Shown here in pieces: positions 1-11,029 of a DNA stretch of 50,000 nucleotides. The notes under the pieces were generated by a model, which saw only the letters and a program-made list of their open reading frames with translations, was not told where the DNA came from and searched no databases. This DNA is from Glandiceps talaboti (Eukaryota; Hemichordata; Enteropneusta; Spengelidae): contig NC_135566.1 in NCBI RefSeq assembly GCF_964340395.1, forward strand, positions 13,700,001 through 13,750,000, in the 5' to 3' direction. Within the stretch, counting starts at the first letter, position 1; every line of letters starts with the position of its first letter. Both the position numbers and the translations under genes were made by a program.

Positions 1-2033
1 TAAATGATTGACATCTCTCCTCGCGAAAATATCGTACCATCTTGCCTAACTAAGAAATATAAAGTAAAGAAAGTGAAATGTTAGAAAAATGAATCTAAAA
101 TTCATATGCAATACTTGAAATAAAATACTAGAGTAGTAATGCAACATTGTTGTAAATTAAAATTGAATCAGTTATCATGTGACTTAACTAAATAAAGTGA
201 AAATAAATTGCGTGTGATACAATGGAACCAACAAAAAATCAGAAAGTAGGAAAGTGCCTTATTGCAAATCACCAAATAAGTTAAAAAGTATCATAATCAA
301 AAATAATTCCAACTTTGACAAAATAAATAATAATTACGTAGAACTAATGAAAAAACAGCCAAATTTAATGAATTGAATAAATCGCAGATCAAATTCGAAA
401 TGAGTTATTGTTGCTCCGGTATATGTAATAATATATGTAAAAGGATTCGAATAAAAGAATAAAATGTAAACATATCATACCTAGTAAGCTATCATATAAT
501 ATTAATAAAGAGAATAAAAGTAACTTAATGATATTGATAATCGGTAGTCAGTATGCCAGCCTAAGACAATATATCTCACGCATTATCACTAATTTTTATC
601 GCATCAAAGCATAGTATAAATTTGTAATTTTCGCAAGCCATAAAAGTTATGTAATGTCGCAAGTAGCGGGGAGATGATGCCGTCGTATTGCATATATGTT
701 CAAGGACGATATCAAACGCACCCTATTATAAACCATAGAGGATTCTTATCATGAAAATAGTCACAGTCAACGTCAATCGCTACGTCATGACTAATAAATA
801 CATATCTATATCACACAAAGTAATGTGCAAATGTCAATAGACTGTGTCAACCCATAAAGCACTTCGTAAATAACCTATTGAGTGTCAGAGGGCCTTATCG
901 CAATATGTATTTCGTAATATTATATAACCCACTTCACTGTGTGTCACATATACGTATCATTCTTGAGAAGGGTAAACAAACGTAAACTAACCAATCTACA
1001 GAAAGAATGCATGCTTGTCCCTAGGTAAACAATATAACATTGTCCTGCGTCCAGGACTGAAGTGGTTTGCCAAGGAACCTTCTGACTGTACATGTAAGTC
1101 GGTAGTACTCTAAAACAGTTGAAAATGCCAACTTTACCGTAACTCAAAAACTGGATATACCTGTCAGCACCTAAATGAAACAAGTCCGCTATCTAACAAC
1201 TTGCAACTGTAATTCGAACTTGGAATGTTATCGACAGAGATAACCAAATAATCCAAATTGAACTATCAAACAAAGGGAACCTTCTTCACAAATAAACAGT
1301 ATTGCCACAACTATTAACAGTGCCACAAATGAAAAACAAATGAACAACTCTATTTCACTTGAAGTTCAGCAGACACATGGAAGCATGAAATGATCAAACA
1401 CATAAATGAAATGGAAGCTAGAAACATGAAAAGGAACACATGTATTTCTGATCATTAAGACTTCGGAACTAATTTATTGAAATAATATGAAATAATACAC
1501 ACGCAGATGAAAATAAATAAATTACTTTTAAAGAGTTTTATGTCTGGTGAGTTGCCAAAAAACGAATATTTCCCGATCACAACATCACAATTATTCAGCG
1601 TCAGGCCTGACTGTACAAACACTCACTCAATCATACTGTGCACTCAAACATATTATAGTAAAAAACCCTAACAAAAATATACTAAGTAAACTCTATCAAA
1701 CAGAATATTCGTCAAAGCAACTCCAAGAATGAGAAGAAAGATAAAAGTAAGTACACGATGCGGTTGGATACAAGGTTGACAATTATGAGTTATGACAACA
1801 ATTTTGTGCATACGTCGGTGAATCGGTGAACACACTTTAGTTTAATATATGAAGACAAATATAATGTTATGTAAACAGTGCACACCTGAAGCATAGCCAT
1901 AAAGTGCAGATACAACTTGGGCTGCAATATTGAAACAATAAATATCGTAACAGAAACAATGTTAAGATAAAGAAGACATTATGAGCCATATCTGTAAACT
2001 CGGCGGTTCCTAGCAACAACCTTTGGTTTGCTA
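1..2033. other. AT-rich intergenic DNA, no gene seen
   Basis: This stretch is strongly AT-rich, with only short random ORFs. I see no splice-framed exon, no RNA gene and no clear repeat. If the retroelement to the right were complete, its 3' LTR should begin just below position 2034 (the element runs on the minus strand). No sequence here matches the 5' flank of the element at 7330-8100, so a 3' LTR is not recognisable. Confidence 0.6.
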
Positions 2034-5000
2034 TTAAGTTGGGCGTGACTTACCCGTAATGACAACTGGATTGTCGCGTAAAGATTGAAGGGCAACTTCA
2101 TTCAAGTAATCCCTTGGAATCCATGAATTGTCTGAATTAGGGTATCCCTCCCATTTTATCAGATATTCTAAAATGCCATTTTTGTATCGTCCGCGTAAAA
2201 TCTTTTCTATACGATAATATGTGTCATCACCAACATATTCATTTTCTCCAGCCAAACTGTCACTATCATAATCAATGGGATGTCGCGCAGGGGACCGATT
2301 TGAACGTACTGTATCGTTTGAATCGGAAGTATCAGCACTTTCATGGGTTGAGACTTCGTCGCGATTCCCTGAACTACTACGAGTTTCACGTGTGCTATGT
2401 GCTATTTTACGAGCGATACGTCTTTCTGCTCTCTTTCTAACAGCTACTTTCTTATCTATTTTTCTTGGTTGTATAGAGTGATCAGTTGATCCAGACACAC
2501 TTTCACTGGACGTGTCTGATAAATCATAAATTTCTGTATCCGAATACATATGATAGTCACGACCGTTATCATCATTCACTGGGTGTGATAAGTGATTATC
2601 GCTCTGTATCTGAGTTGCACTGTCAGATTCATCAATTGATTCCTGATCATCATTACTTAATAGACGTCGTGGTCTCAACTTTGCATGCTTGAGTCGGTTA
2701 GCATGAATAACTTTCCCATAAGGTCTTGTGCCTTCAACATGTTGCAGTTTGAAATTTACCGGTGAAATTTGTTCCTTGATGCGATATGGTCCGCGGAAAA
2801 ATTTGTGAAACTTCTTGGCGTAACCGGGCTTCACAGCCGGATGATGAAGATACACTATGTCACCTACTTTAAATGTATTCTCAACATGTGCGGATTTATC
2901 ATATCTCTTTTTCATCTTTGCTTGTGCCTTTTCGATATTCTCTTTCGCTAATGATACAGCCAAATTGCGGCACCGTGCCATTTCCTCTAAGAATAAATTC
3001 GCGTTGTGTGACGCACCAAGTTGTGGTAATAATTCAGTATCAACCGGTAGTCTTGGCTCGACCCCAAACAATGCCCTGAATGGTGACATTTTCGTCGTGT
3101 CATGTGGCGTAGACCTGTATGCGAATAAAACTGACGGTAGAAAAATGTCCCAATCATCACCTAGTCGATTCGTGTAAATAGAAATCATATCTATCAGAGT
3201 TCTGTTAAAACGCTCTGTCAGCCCATTTACCGATGGCATATACGGAGATGAACGCTTCTTTGTAATATCGAAATAGCGACAAACTTCTTTCATAACATGT
3301 GACATAAATGACGAACCTTGATCTGAGAGAATAGAATTTGGAAAACCAAAAGTGCAAAATATTTCTCGAAACAATACTTTAGCAACAGTTTCTGCTTTCG
3401 TATTAGGTACTGCGAATGCCCACGCAAACTTAGTCAAATATTCCGTCACAACTAAAATATGCACATTCCCACTTTTTGTCTTTTTCAGTGGCCCTAAAAA
3501 ATCCATGCCAAGTCTATGCATAACTCCCGTGACTTTCAGTGGAATTAAGTGACCTTTGAACCGACGACCTCTCTTTCTAGTATGACAACGTGCACACGAT
3601 GCTACATAATCTGTGATATCCTTATTCATCCCATCCCAATAATATCGTGATCGAATTGCATATAAACATCGCGACGTCCCGAGATGACCTCCTGTTACGT
3701 CATCGTGTATCCGCTTTATGACATACAATTGAAGTGACCGTGGAATAACTAATTGTCTAACACAATCCTTAGCTAGAGCAGACTTTCCCGACGGTGACCA
3801 TAAATGATACAAAATTCCATTGAGCAACAAATAATTTGCCTGAGTGTTTGCGATACGTTTAGCCAACTTTTTATCATTTGGTAAATCCCCACTTGTTAAG
3901 AACTTAATCATCGGAACTAAATGACTGTCACTATTCTGTAAGCGCGAAATTCTATCAGCTGTCGTATTAGAATGTAAGTCATCATTGAGTACGCAATCAT
4001 CATTTATTGTGACTGACCCCTGGGATTGACAATTAGTACTAGTCTCAACACTATTTGTACTGGCAACCGTTGCTAAGGTGTTATATAATTCACTGATGTC
4101 AATATCAGAGTCATCTGATTTGTTTGACTTATCCAAATTCACCATATTAACATTTGCCATATGTGTACTTGACCCTCTAGTGTTATCGTCGTCGACCTTT
4201 ATGTCATTGCTCATTGTAGGCTGAAATGCAGGTGTATCTGGGTTACTGAAGTCAGAATTTTGGCTCCCTACCTGTTCATATTCTCTACGCGATAACCCGT
4301 CAGCATGGGGAATCTTTTTGCCCGGTCTGTGTTGAATATCGAAATCATACTCTTGAACTCGCATAATCCATCGTGCTATTCTACCACTAGGTGATTTCAT
4401 TTTGAACAAATATGGTAAATTAGCATGATCAGTAATCACCGTAAAACGATTACCTCTTAGATAAGGGTCGCACTGCGATAACCCATGTAGTAAAGCAATA
4501 GCTTCTCGTTCTGTCGTCGAATATTTCCGTTCGCGCGAACTTAGAGAACGACCACCATAAGCAATCGGTCGTTCTAGTTTATCCTGTTTTTGTGCTAAAA
4601 CGTACCCTACACTAAATGCAGATGCGTCTGTATACAGTATGAACGGATCATTGTAGTGAGGAAATCCTAACAATGGAGCTGTCACTAGTTTTTGTTTCAA
4701 GGTATCGAATGCCTGTTGACAATCATCTGTCCATTTGAACACTTTGTTCTTATGCAATAAATTATGAAGTGGATGGGCAATCTTAGAAAAATCTCTGATA
4801 AAACGGCGATAGAAACCTGCCAGACCTAGAAAGCTCTTGACCTTAGAAACATTTGTAGGGACTGGAAAACTCTCAACAGCTGAAATCTTAGCTGGATCCG
4901 CAGAGATACCATCCTTAGTCAGAATATGACCCAAGAACTTAATTTTCTTCCTACCAAAGTGACACTTCTTTGGACCTAGTTTCAAACCTGCTTCTCGCAA

Positions 5001-7325
5001 TCGTGTCAAAACATTATTTATATGAAGCAGATGATTATCAAAAGTATTACTGTACACAACAAGATCATCGAGATAGACGACGAGGTGGCTCCAAATTAAT
5101 TCTCGAAATAAATGCTGCATTGTCTGTTGAAACAAAGCACTAGAATTACGTAAACCCTGAGGTAAAGTATTCCATTCATATTTCCCATCTAAACTAACAA
5201 ATGCCGTTTTGTGAGAATCCCTCTCATCTATTGCTAATTGCCAAAACCCAGACGTCATATCAAGGGTAGTGAAATATTTAGGAGACTTATCTCCTATCAT
5301 GTCTAGACAATCCTGCAAACCAGGCAAGGGAAATACGATTGGCACGGTTTGTTTATTTAATTCCCTATAATCAATAACTAGTCTATACGCACCTGACGGT
5401 TTCTTGACCAATAACAGTGGACTACTATACTGTGAAGTTGAAGGTGTAATAACACCCTGGTCAAGTAAATTATCTAACTGAGACCTTATTTCTTTGCGTT
5501 TGTCTGGGGAGACACGATATGGCGGCCGAGAGACAGGTTTTGCATTCTCATTTAATTCAATCCTATGCTTAAGTACATCACAATAACCCAACGTCCCTGA
5601 TTTATCAACGAAAGCATCCCTATTCTGCCATAGAACTGACTGTAATTGTTCAAATTGTTGGTCAGATAAGTCATGGTCAGTCCAGTCAAAATCAGAAAAG
5701 AATTCTCTCTGTTCCCGTGTCAAAGGATTAGCAATAGGGGAATACGTCTGATTAGCGCCCAAGTCAATATTATACAATTGATCACCATCAGATAGTGGTT
5801 TAAAAACACCTAGCCTTGTATTCCTCCTCAAAGTAACATCATTGTCGCTTGCATTAGCAATTCTAATTGGAACTAAATCATCCTCAGTTTTTGCCAGTAC
5901 ACGCGCTGTTACTAAGCCGAGGTGACACAAAGATTTAATATTAGGCGTGGTGCCAAGTATTCCATCACCAACGTGAGATGGAAGCCGCGCAGATATAATA
6001 CATTCTGATTTCGCGGGAATTAAATATTTGTCAGCTGATCGCATAAATAGCTTCGAACGAAGACGCAGTTTATTCTTGGCCATATCTATAATCGCTCTAT
6101 GCATTTTCATGAAATCGACACCTATGATTAGCGGCTTATTAAGATTGTCTACAAGGTGAGCTGGCATAAGGACACTACGATTATTTACAATAGCCGGAAT
6201 ATTAATTAAACCTCGAACTGGTAACCTACCACCTGAAGCTACTGTTATATAATCATGAGAAGACTTTACTATTTGTACACGTCTAAGTTCTGGTATTTCC
6301 TTCAATAATTTACTCGTAACTACTGTAACTGAAGAACCTGTATCAATCAAAGCATTAACATTCTTACCATAAATCCTAACATTAATCAAATTGCTATTAT
6401 GCATCTTATCTGTACTAATACTGCTAAGCGTAGGTGAATTAATAGACAAGTTAGCATTACATGTATTACTATTGAACTGACGATCACTGTGCATTACACA
6501 TGAAGGGCTAGTGTGTCCTGGCTTGTTACATAATCGACATACTGGTTCACCTGATCTGATCTGTTGACCTCCATAAGTTGGTCCATTTCTATTATTCTTA
6601 AGTTCTCGAGAGTATGGATCAGATTTAAAAGTGTTCTGTCTTACCGCATGACTTGAGAAATGTTGATCGTCCCTGTTTGGCTCGTCTTGTGATGTCATCT
6701 TCGAAATAAGCTGTTCATGTAGACGGGTATTCAAGTTGAGTGCGTCAGTAAGAGAGTCACATGTTTGCTGAAGGATGTCACGGTCGCTGGCCCCTGGATC
6801 CGATGTTGACTTTTCCACTCCCATTTTCCCTTGACCATCCAAATCCTGTACCATTTCTGCTAAACGTGCAAAATTCACTGCTTCTCTGAAGCTCGTTGGC
6901 TCTTTCAGAACAACAGGTCCAAATAACGAACGTCTCATCCCCTGCAAAAAAATACTCAAGATTTCCTCGCCATTAATATCTCTACCATAACGACACAATA
7001 TGTCCCTTACACGAGACGCATATTCTTCAATATTCTCATCGTCACTTTGTTTGATTTTCTGCAAGTCTTGGTCCACCTTCCATCTTGGACCCCCATCTTG
7101 AAAACGCCCTATGAAAGCCTGTCGCACGTAAGCCCAGTTGACTGCAACGTTTTCTGGTAATGATACAAACCAACGTTCGGCCTCTCCAGTCAGCAATAGA
7201 GTGAAGGTATGCAAACTTTGGTCATCGTTGTATCCTTTCAAACTGATAAATGCATCGAATTTACAAAGCCATTTCTTCACTATTTCATCGCCTGTAAATA
7301 TGGGCGGCAACAGGTCAAGTCCCAT
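2034..7325 (-). CDS. Ty3/gypsy retrotransposon gag-pol polyprotein with C-terminal chromodomain
   Basis: A single 1763-codon ORF without stops encodes the proteins needed for reverse transcription and integration of an LTR retrotransposon. Domains in order: Gag-like region around residues 45-75 (ERWF motif); CCHC zinc knuckle C263, C266, H271, C276; aspartic protease motif DTGSS at D328; reverse transcriptase about 600-790 with YLDD, catalytic D753 and D754; RNase H starting near TDAS, D900; HHCC zinc finger ending C1244 and C1247; integrase core D1275, D1335, E1371 with exactly 35 residues between the last two (DD35E); chromodomain about 1704-1741 (YLIKWEGY). The gag-PR-RT-RH-IN order and chromodomain are typical of Ty3/gypsy chromoviruses. 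Gag and Pol are fused with no frameshift or stop. Acidic, Ser/Asn-rich linkers lie between RNase H and integrase and between integrase and chromodomain. All catalytic residues are present, so the ORF looks recently active. The ATG at 7325 is the first one before the Gag domain. Confidence 0.95.
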   Translation of the reverse strand: MGLDLLPPIFTGDEIVKKWLCKFDAFISLKGYNDDQSLHTFTLLLTGEAERWFVSLPENVAVNWAYVRQAFIGRFQDGGPRWKVDQDLQKIKQSDDENIEEYASRVRDILCRYGRDINGEEILSIFLQGMRRSLFGPVVLKEPTSFREAVNFARLAEMVQDLDGQGKMGVEKSTSDPGASDRDILQQTCDSLTDALNLNTRLHEQLISKMTSQDEPNRDDQHFSSHAVRQNTFKSDPYSRELKNNRNGPTYGGQQIRSGEPVCRLCNKPGHTSPSCVMHSDRQFNSNTCNANLSINSPTLSSISTDKMHNSNLINVRIYGKNVNALIDTGSSVTVVTSKLLKEIPELRRVQIVKSSHDYITVASGGRLPVRGLINIPAIVNNRSVLMPAHLVDNLNKPLIIGVDFMKMHRAIIDMAKNKLRLRSKLFMRSADKYLIPAKSECIISARLPSHVGDGILGTTPNIKSLCHLGLVTARVLAKTEDDLVPIRIANASDNDVTLRRNTRLGVFKPLSDGDQLYNIDLGANQTYSPIANPLTREQREFFSDFDWTDHDLSDQQFEQLQSVLWQNRDAFVDKSGTLGYCDVLKHRIELNENAKPVSRPPYRVSPDKRKEIRSQLDNLLDQGVITPSTSQYSSPLLLVKKPSGAYRLVIDYRELNKQTVPIVFPLPGLQDCLDMIGDKSPKYFTTLDMTSGFWQLAIDERDSHKTAFVSLDGKYEWNTLPQGLRNSSALFQQTMQHLFRELIWSHLVVYLDDLVVYSNTFDNHLLHINNVLTRLREAGLKLGPKKCHFGRKKIKFLGHILTKDGISADPAKISAVESFPVPTNVSKVKSFLGLAGFYRRFIRDFSKIAHPLHNLLHKNKVFKWTDDCQQAFDTLKQKLVTAPLLGFPHYNDPFILYTDASAFSVGYVLAQKQDKLERPIAYGGRSLSSRERKYSTTEREAIALLHGLSQCDPYLRGNRFTVITDHANLPYLFKMKSPSGRIARWIMRVQEYDFDIQHRPGKKIPHADGLSRREYEQVGSQNSDFSNPDTPAFQPTMSNDIKVDDDNTRGSSTHMANVNMVNLDKSNKSDDSDIDISELYNTLATVASTNSVETSTNCQSQGSVTINDDCVLNDDLHSNTTADRISRLQNSDSHLVPMIKFLTSGDLPNDKKLAKRIANTQANYLLLNGILYHLWSPSGKSALAKDCVRQLVIPRSLQLYVIKRIHDDVTGGHLGTSRCLYAIRSRYYWDGMNKDITDYVASCARCHTRKRGRRFKGHLIPLKVTGVMHRLGMDFLGPLKKTKSGNVHILVVTEYLTKFAWAFAVPNTKAETVAKVLFREIFCTFGFPNSILSDQGSSFMSHVMKEVCRYFDITKKRSSPYMPSVNGLTERFNRTLIDMISIYTNRLGDDWDIFLPSVLFAYRSTPHDTTKMSPFRALFGVEPRLPVDTELLPQLGASHNANLFLEEMARCRNLAVSLAKENIEKAQAKMKKRYDKSAHVENTFKVGDIVYLHHPAVKPGYAKKFHKFFRGPYRIKEQISPVNFKLQHVEGTRPYGKVIHANRLKHAKLRPRRLLSNDDQESIDESDSATQIQSDNHLSHPVNDDNGRDYHMYSDTEIYDLSDTSSESVSGSTDHSIQPRKIDKKVAVRKRAERRIARKIAHSTRETRSSSGNRDEVSTHESADTSDSNDTVRSNRSPARHPIDYDSDSLAGENEYVGDDTYYRIEKILRGRYKNGILEYLIKWEGYPNSDNSWIPRDYLNEVALQSLRDNPVVITGKSRPT

Positions 7326-7872
7326 TATGTGTTGTAAGTTGAAAAAGCGTTAATCATTAATACATCAGTGTTCATATAGTTACGGCAAATGAACATACTG
7401 GGTGCGGTCCATCAAGTTCAATCATACAACTGTTACAGTGTATTACTCAAGTGTCAATCGTTCATTTCGGAGTTCATCAGTTTCGGAGAATACAATGTCA
7501 GTTCTAGAACCAGATACATGGCCAAGACCCGGATTTACCCCACCATTGAAACGCTATTGATCGGCTTACTGTGCAGTTTATCGATATTGAAATGTTCAAA
7601 CGGGGAAGTACTCACTCGCACTGCTGTTCCAATCGTCAGTCTATTCCATTCAAGACTATAACGTTGAATTAGCCGACCAACTAGTTTCTTCTCAAACCAT
7701 CTCTTCTACGAGGTACCGTACCGACTTGGATTGTGTTGAGTAGAACTCACAACGAAACATACGTATCTGGTTCAACGAACGCCAAGCTAACCACTTGGTT
7801 GATTTTATTACATGACCAATCTCCGTCCCCGCCTCCTCCTTCTTGAGATGGGCTAAAAACCCAACTTAAATA
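2034..7872 (-). mobile_element. Ty3/gypsy chromovirus-like element, LTRs not identified
   Basis: The body of the element is the polyprotein ORF. Its 5' flank on the minus strand (7326 to about 8100) has a TATA-like TATTTAAG (plus 7865-7872), followed by a purine-rich GC tract (plus 7821-7844), which could belong to a 5' LTR promoter. I could not find a matching second LTR below 2034, a clear tRNA primer-binding site or a target-site duplication. The right border given here is therefore only the TATA-like position, not a proven end. The element lies just downstream, on the same strand, of the MFS exons, so it may sit in an intron or the 3' flank of that gene. Confidence 0.6.
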
Positions 7873-8236
7873 CATTTCCAAGTTTACACAAAATCCCTAT
7901 TCTTAGAGTATGACGTATTCTTAAGTCTTAGGATGAAAGACATCATCCGAGATCTAATATCCAATCACCTTCCCTAGATTAGTAATACAAGTTCATATCT
8001 CAAAGACCATAAAATAGTCATGTCATAATAAAACTTGTTGACAGTTCAATCGTACCTGGTACAAACAATTCAGAAACACCCCATGTAGAGATGTCAAAGA
8101 CCTATGTTGTTACGCAACGGAATGTCACTGTATGTTCAAAGTTTAAATGCTTTTGACTTCAATTTAGAGTTCATAATGAAAATTTACCAAAATGTCCTGA
8201 ATGGATATATTTTAGATCTGTGACTCGTAACACTAC
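7326..8236. other. 5' flank of the retroelement, possible LTR remnant
   Basis: No coding exon is seen. The stretch adjoins the gag start and on the minus strand has a TATA-like box and a GC/purine tract. A 90-codon plus-strand ORF at 7389-7661 has no recognisable domain and is probably chance. The sequence could be the 5' LTR and leader, but no second copy exists in the window to confirm it. Confidence 0.4.
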
Positions 8237-8888
8237 CTCAGTTGTAGACAAAAAAGGTCCAGCTACAAGCGACATCACCAAGCCTCCACCAGCGATCAGC
8301 ATGTTGCTTGCCTGAAGGACAGGTCCAGCTTTTCTTCCCCATAAATTAACTGACAGATAGCTATTTCCTGTTTGAAAAACAAAAGAAAATATGTCATTCT
8401 CAAATTTGCCTATAATCAAGAAGACGAAATGAGTGATACACACAAAATCTTACAGCAATAAATTTTGTCCTCATTGGGCAAGCCAAGTGGCCAACCTATG
8501 AGATACATCTTATTTCTGATAAACGGGTATATATTGCGTATACATGTAATATTGGGAAACCAGAAGATGAGAAATATCGAAGGCAAATTAACATAGAGTT
8601 ACCCGTGTCTAGATATCCAGTAAAAATACCCCACACTGCCATAGTTGCTAGGAGAAAAATGTAGTCAAATGCAAGAGGGACGAAACTCCCAACTGTTCCT
8701 GCTCCGAACAATGCCGAGGCCATAACGAAGTGATTTTCGAAACGGTCGTAACAATATCCAGACAGCATCGCACCACAGAGATGACCAACACTGCGAGCTG
8801 TGAGTGCGATTGTAATTTGTTGTAAAGACACTCCGACTTGTCGTTGGAGTTCAAGCAGACTAAGGCCAGGAATACATAAGCCAAGACC
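8237..8888 (-). CDS. MFS transporter, sodium-dependent glucose transporter 1-like (partial, two exons)
   Basis: Two minus-strand exons join in frame: 8603-8888 (acceptor CAG before GGT, donor GTAACT) and about 8237-8367 (acceptor CAG; proposed donor GTAGTG). Together they encode about 139 residues of a major facilitator superfamily membrane protein. Recognisable parts are PGLSLLELQRQVGVS, the MFS loop-like SGYCYDRF, GYLDTG spanning the splice, and LSVNLWGRKAGPVLQA. These match the N-terminal half of the sodium-dependent glucose transporter 1 / MFSD4 family (family knowledge). Several hydrophobic transmembrane segments are visible. The first-helix exon should lie above 8888 and the C-terminal half below 8237; I recognise neither. 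The Ty3/gypsy element lies on the 3' side. The gene may be intact with distant exons, or a fragment broken by the insertion. The end at 8237 is uncertain. Confidence 0.7.
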
Positions 8889-9005
8889 CTGTGAACAATA
8901 AAAAAAAAACAAGTGTAAGACCCGAGTAGCAATTTCAGTATTTCTAGTCGAGAGTTTCTCCTTGTCTCTCTGATTGAGTCTGTCCGTCTAGATCTGTCCG
9001 GACGT
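8889..9005. other. Upstream intron sequence of MFS exon
   Basis: This holds the polypyrimidine tract and acceptor (minus strand) of the exon ending at 8888. It then leads into the microsatellite block. Confidence 0.5.
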
Positions 9006-9068
9006 CTGTGTGTGTATGTATGTATGTATGTATGTATGTATGTATGTATGTATGTATGTATGTATGTA

Positions 9069-9128
<60 letters not shown>

Positions 9129-9292
9129 TGCGTGCGTGTGTATGTATGTATGTATGTATGTATGTATGTACGTATGTGTGTATGTGTGTGTGTATGTATG
9201 TATGTATGTATGTATGTATGTATGTGTGTGTGTATGTATGTATGTATGTATGTATGTGTGTATGTCTGTGTATGTCTATGCGTGTGTGTGTG

Positions 9293-9293
<1 letters not shown>
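9006..9293. repeat. Compound (TATG)n/(TG)n/(TGCG)n microsatellite
   Basis: About 290 bp of TATG units, interrupted by a run of TG, a block of TGCG and further TATG/TGTG mixtures. All open frames through it (Tyr-Val-Cys-Met or His-Thr-Tyr-Ile) are artefacts of the repeat. Confidence 0.95.
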
Positions 9294-9339
<46 letters not shown>

Positions 9340-9372
9340 GTCTGTATGCCTGTCTGTCTGTCTGTCTGTACA
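9294..9372. repeat. (TGTC)n microsatellite
   Basis: TGTC units directly follow the TATG block, with a few interruptions. The compound tract suggests stepwise mutation from one seed repeat. Confidence 0.95.
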
Positions 9373-9439
9373 TACGTATGTGCGTGCGTATGTATGCGCA
9401 TGTCTAATCTCTATAAAAACTCACCCAACAAATTGATGA

Positions 9440-10740
9440 CAAGAGAATAGCTACGGTTCTTAGTCGTCTGCGTGGGGGTACATGCTGATCGTCACTCTCA
9501 TTCGGTAATTTTTTCTTCTCCATAATGTTTTAGTTGATATTGTTGTACGTGTAATTCCTTAGCTGTATCCTTTCTTTCGCTTCAGATATTTCCAAGCTAT
9601 CAATTAAACTTTTCACCATGTCACGACTGCCCAACGTCCAAGTAATACTTGTTTTAGGAACTGTATAAAAGAGATAAGACACATTTTAGGTCTTTCGTAT
9701 ATACGTTTTGATACAATATTTGCCAGGCACACACTTGAAATTTAGTTTTTCTAGCTGCGAATTCAACCATTATTTAATCTGACAATTCAACCAACTTGCA
9801 CACCATAATTACAACTTTTCTACTTGGCAACTTGCATTCCATTTTTTATCGAAGCTGCTCAAAAATCAAGGAATTCACTGGACAACTAGACTGTTCACGG
9901 TACTAACTAATTAGATTGTGAGTCCGATAGATGTCTATGTATGTTTTTTCTCATGGTAGAAGACGATGGCTATCAGAGTCACAGTCAATGCACATACACT
10001 AGGTTCACAATATTTCACAGTAGACAATAGGTAGCTAAGACTCGATCGAGGTCAAGGTACATACATGACGCAATTTCTACTCTTATGCACCGAATAACTG
10101 ACTGACGTTGCTATCGTCAACTGAAAATTCTCGTTTATTTGGGTCAGGCTCGAGTAGTTATTTTTGACAATCGTTATTGATTTTCTTAAGGTCGTGATAT
10201 CTCGGTCTTCTGTTTTAAGTCGATATGACAGCTTCGATATCCATGTATGCCTGGCCTGCCATTGTTTTAAATTTGCACTTGCAGTCTGCCCCCCCCCCCT
10301 TTTTTTAAAAGATAGAACTCGAATTCGCGTTCATTGATAAAACTATAAAACTATAAAGGCAAAAGCGAGCTCTAGTGAATGTGTCGAGTCGTCCGCGATC
10401 CGGGACGTTTTTCTTCATGGCCATCATATACATCCTGTAAACAATCCCCACGATGGTACATTTATATTCAACATTGACTACTGTAACCCAGGGTGGTCGG
10501 CCCCGGGTGAGCACGGTGGAACAGAAGTCCATTTAAAACCCAACTCAATAACAATCCAGATAGAAAGTAAAAATAACGTCAATGGTGTTGCAGCACAACT
10601 GTACAGTTCAGTTATATGTTAATGTTTTTTTTAAAAATGTTATTTATGCACGTGCTGATCCGACCAATGCAATATTATTACGTCACCAGTTTACTGTTAC
10701 TTTAGGCGGTATCTCAATTACTGGGTGACTAAATGTGAAT
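9440..10740. other. Intergenic DNA, no gene seen
   Basis: No exon-like ORF with a recognisable domain. There is a C9/T7 homopolymer junction near 10290 and otherwise unique-looking AT-rich DNA. The missing 5' exons of the minus-strand transporter could lie here, but I cannot identify them. Confidence 0.45.
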
Positions 10741-10751
10741 TTAAATAAAAA

Positions 10752-10960
10752 TATTTATCCACTTGCCTAGCTACTCGCTTTGTTATCTTTGCAATATACA
10801 CCGCCATTTGGCTATTACTGTGGTTGTGGTATTGTTGCTAGGTATACATTAGATGTTTACTCACTTGTCTATCTGGCAATGTTGTTATCTTCGCAACATA
10901 TCCTGGTAATTGACTGTTGCTAAGGGTGTGATCGTGGTTGCTAGGGTCTCTAACAACAGA
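10752..10960. repeat. Two-copy tandem duplication, about 105-bp unit
   Basis: The halves starting near 10752 and 10857 share the ordered blocks CACTTG, TTGTTATCTT, GCAA-ATA, a GTGGTTGTG/GATCGTGGTTG block and TTGCTAGG. The copies are diverged. They may be part of a longer repeat running into 11230. Confidence 0.6.
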
Positions 10961-11029
10961 ACCGTGATCATTCCTACATTTTAGATCAAATTAGAATATT
11001 ACTGGTGAGATCACCATGTGCTGAAAAAT

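Noticed and set aside
7389-7661. 90-codon plus-strand ORF beside the retroelement
   Set aside because: No recognisable domain; antisense to the element's likely leader or LTR.
7821-7844. Purine-rich tract as the polypurine tract of the retroelement
   Set aside because: It lies on the 5' side of gag; a PPT should be next to the 3' LTR, so it is more likely part of a promoter or chance.
8648-9373. 241-codon minus-strand ORF joining a His-Thr-Tyr-Ile repeat to transporter DNA
   Set aside because: The repeat part is microsatellite and the rest is the transporter exon in a wrong frame.
10305-10532. 75-codon minus-strand ORF considered as a 5' exon of the transporter
   Set aside because: No transmembrane helix or family motif.
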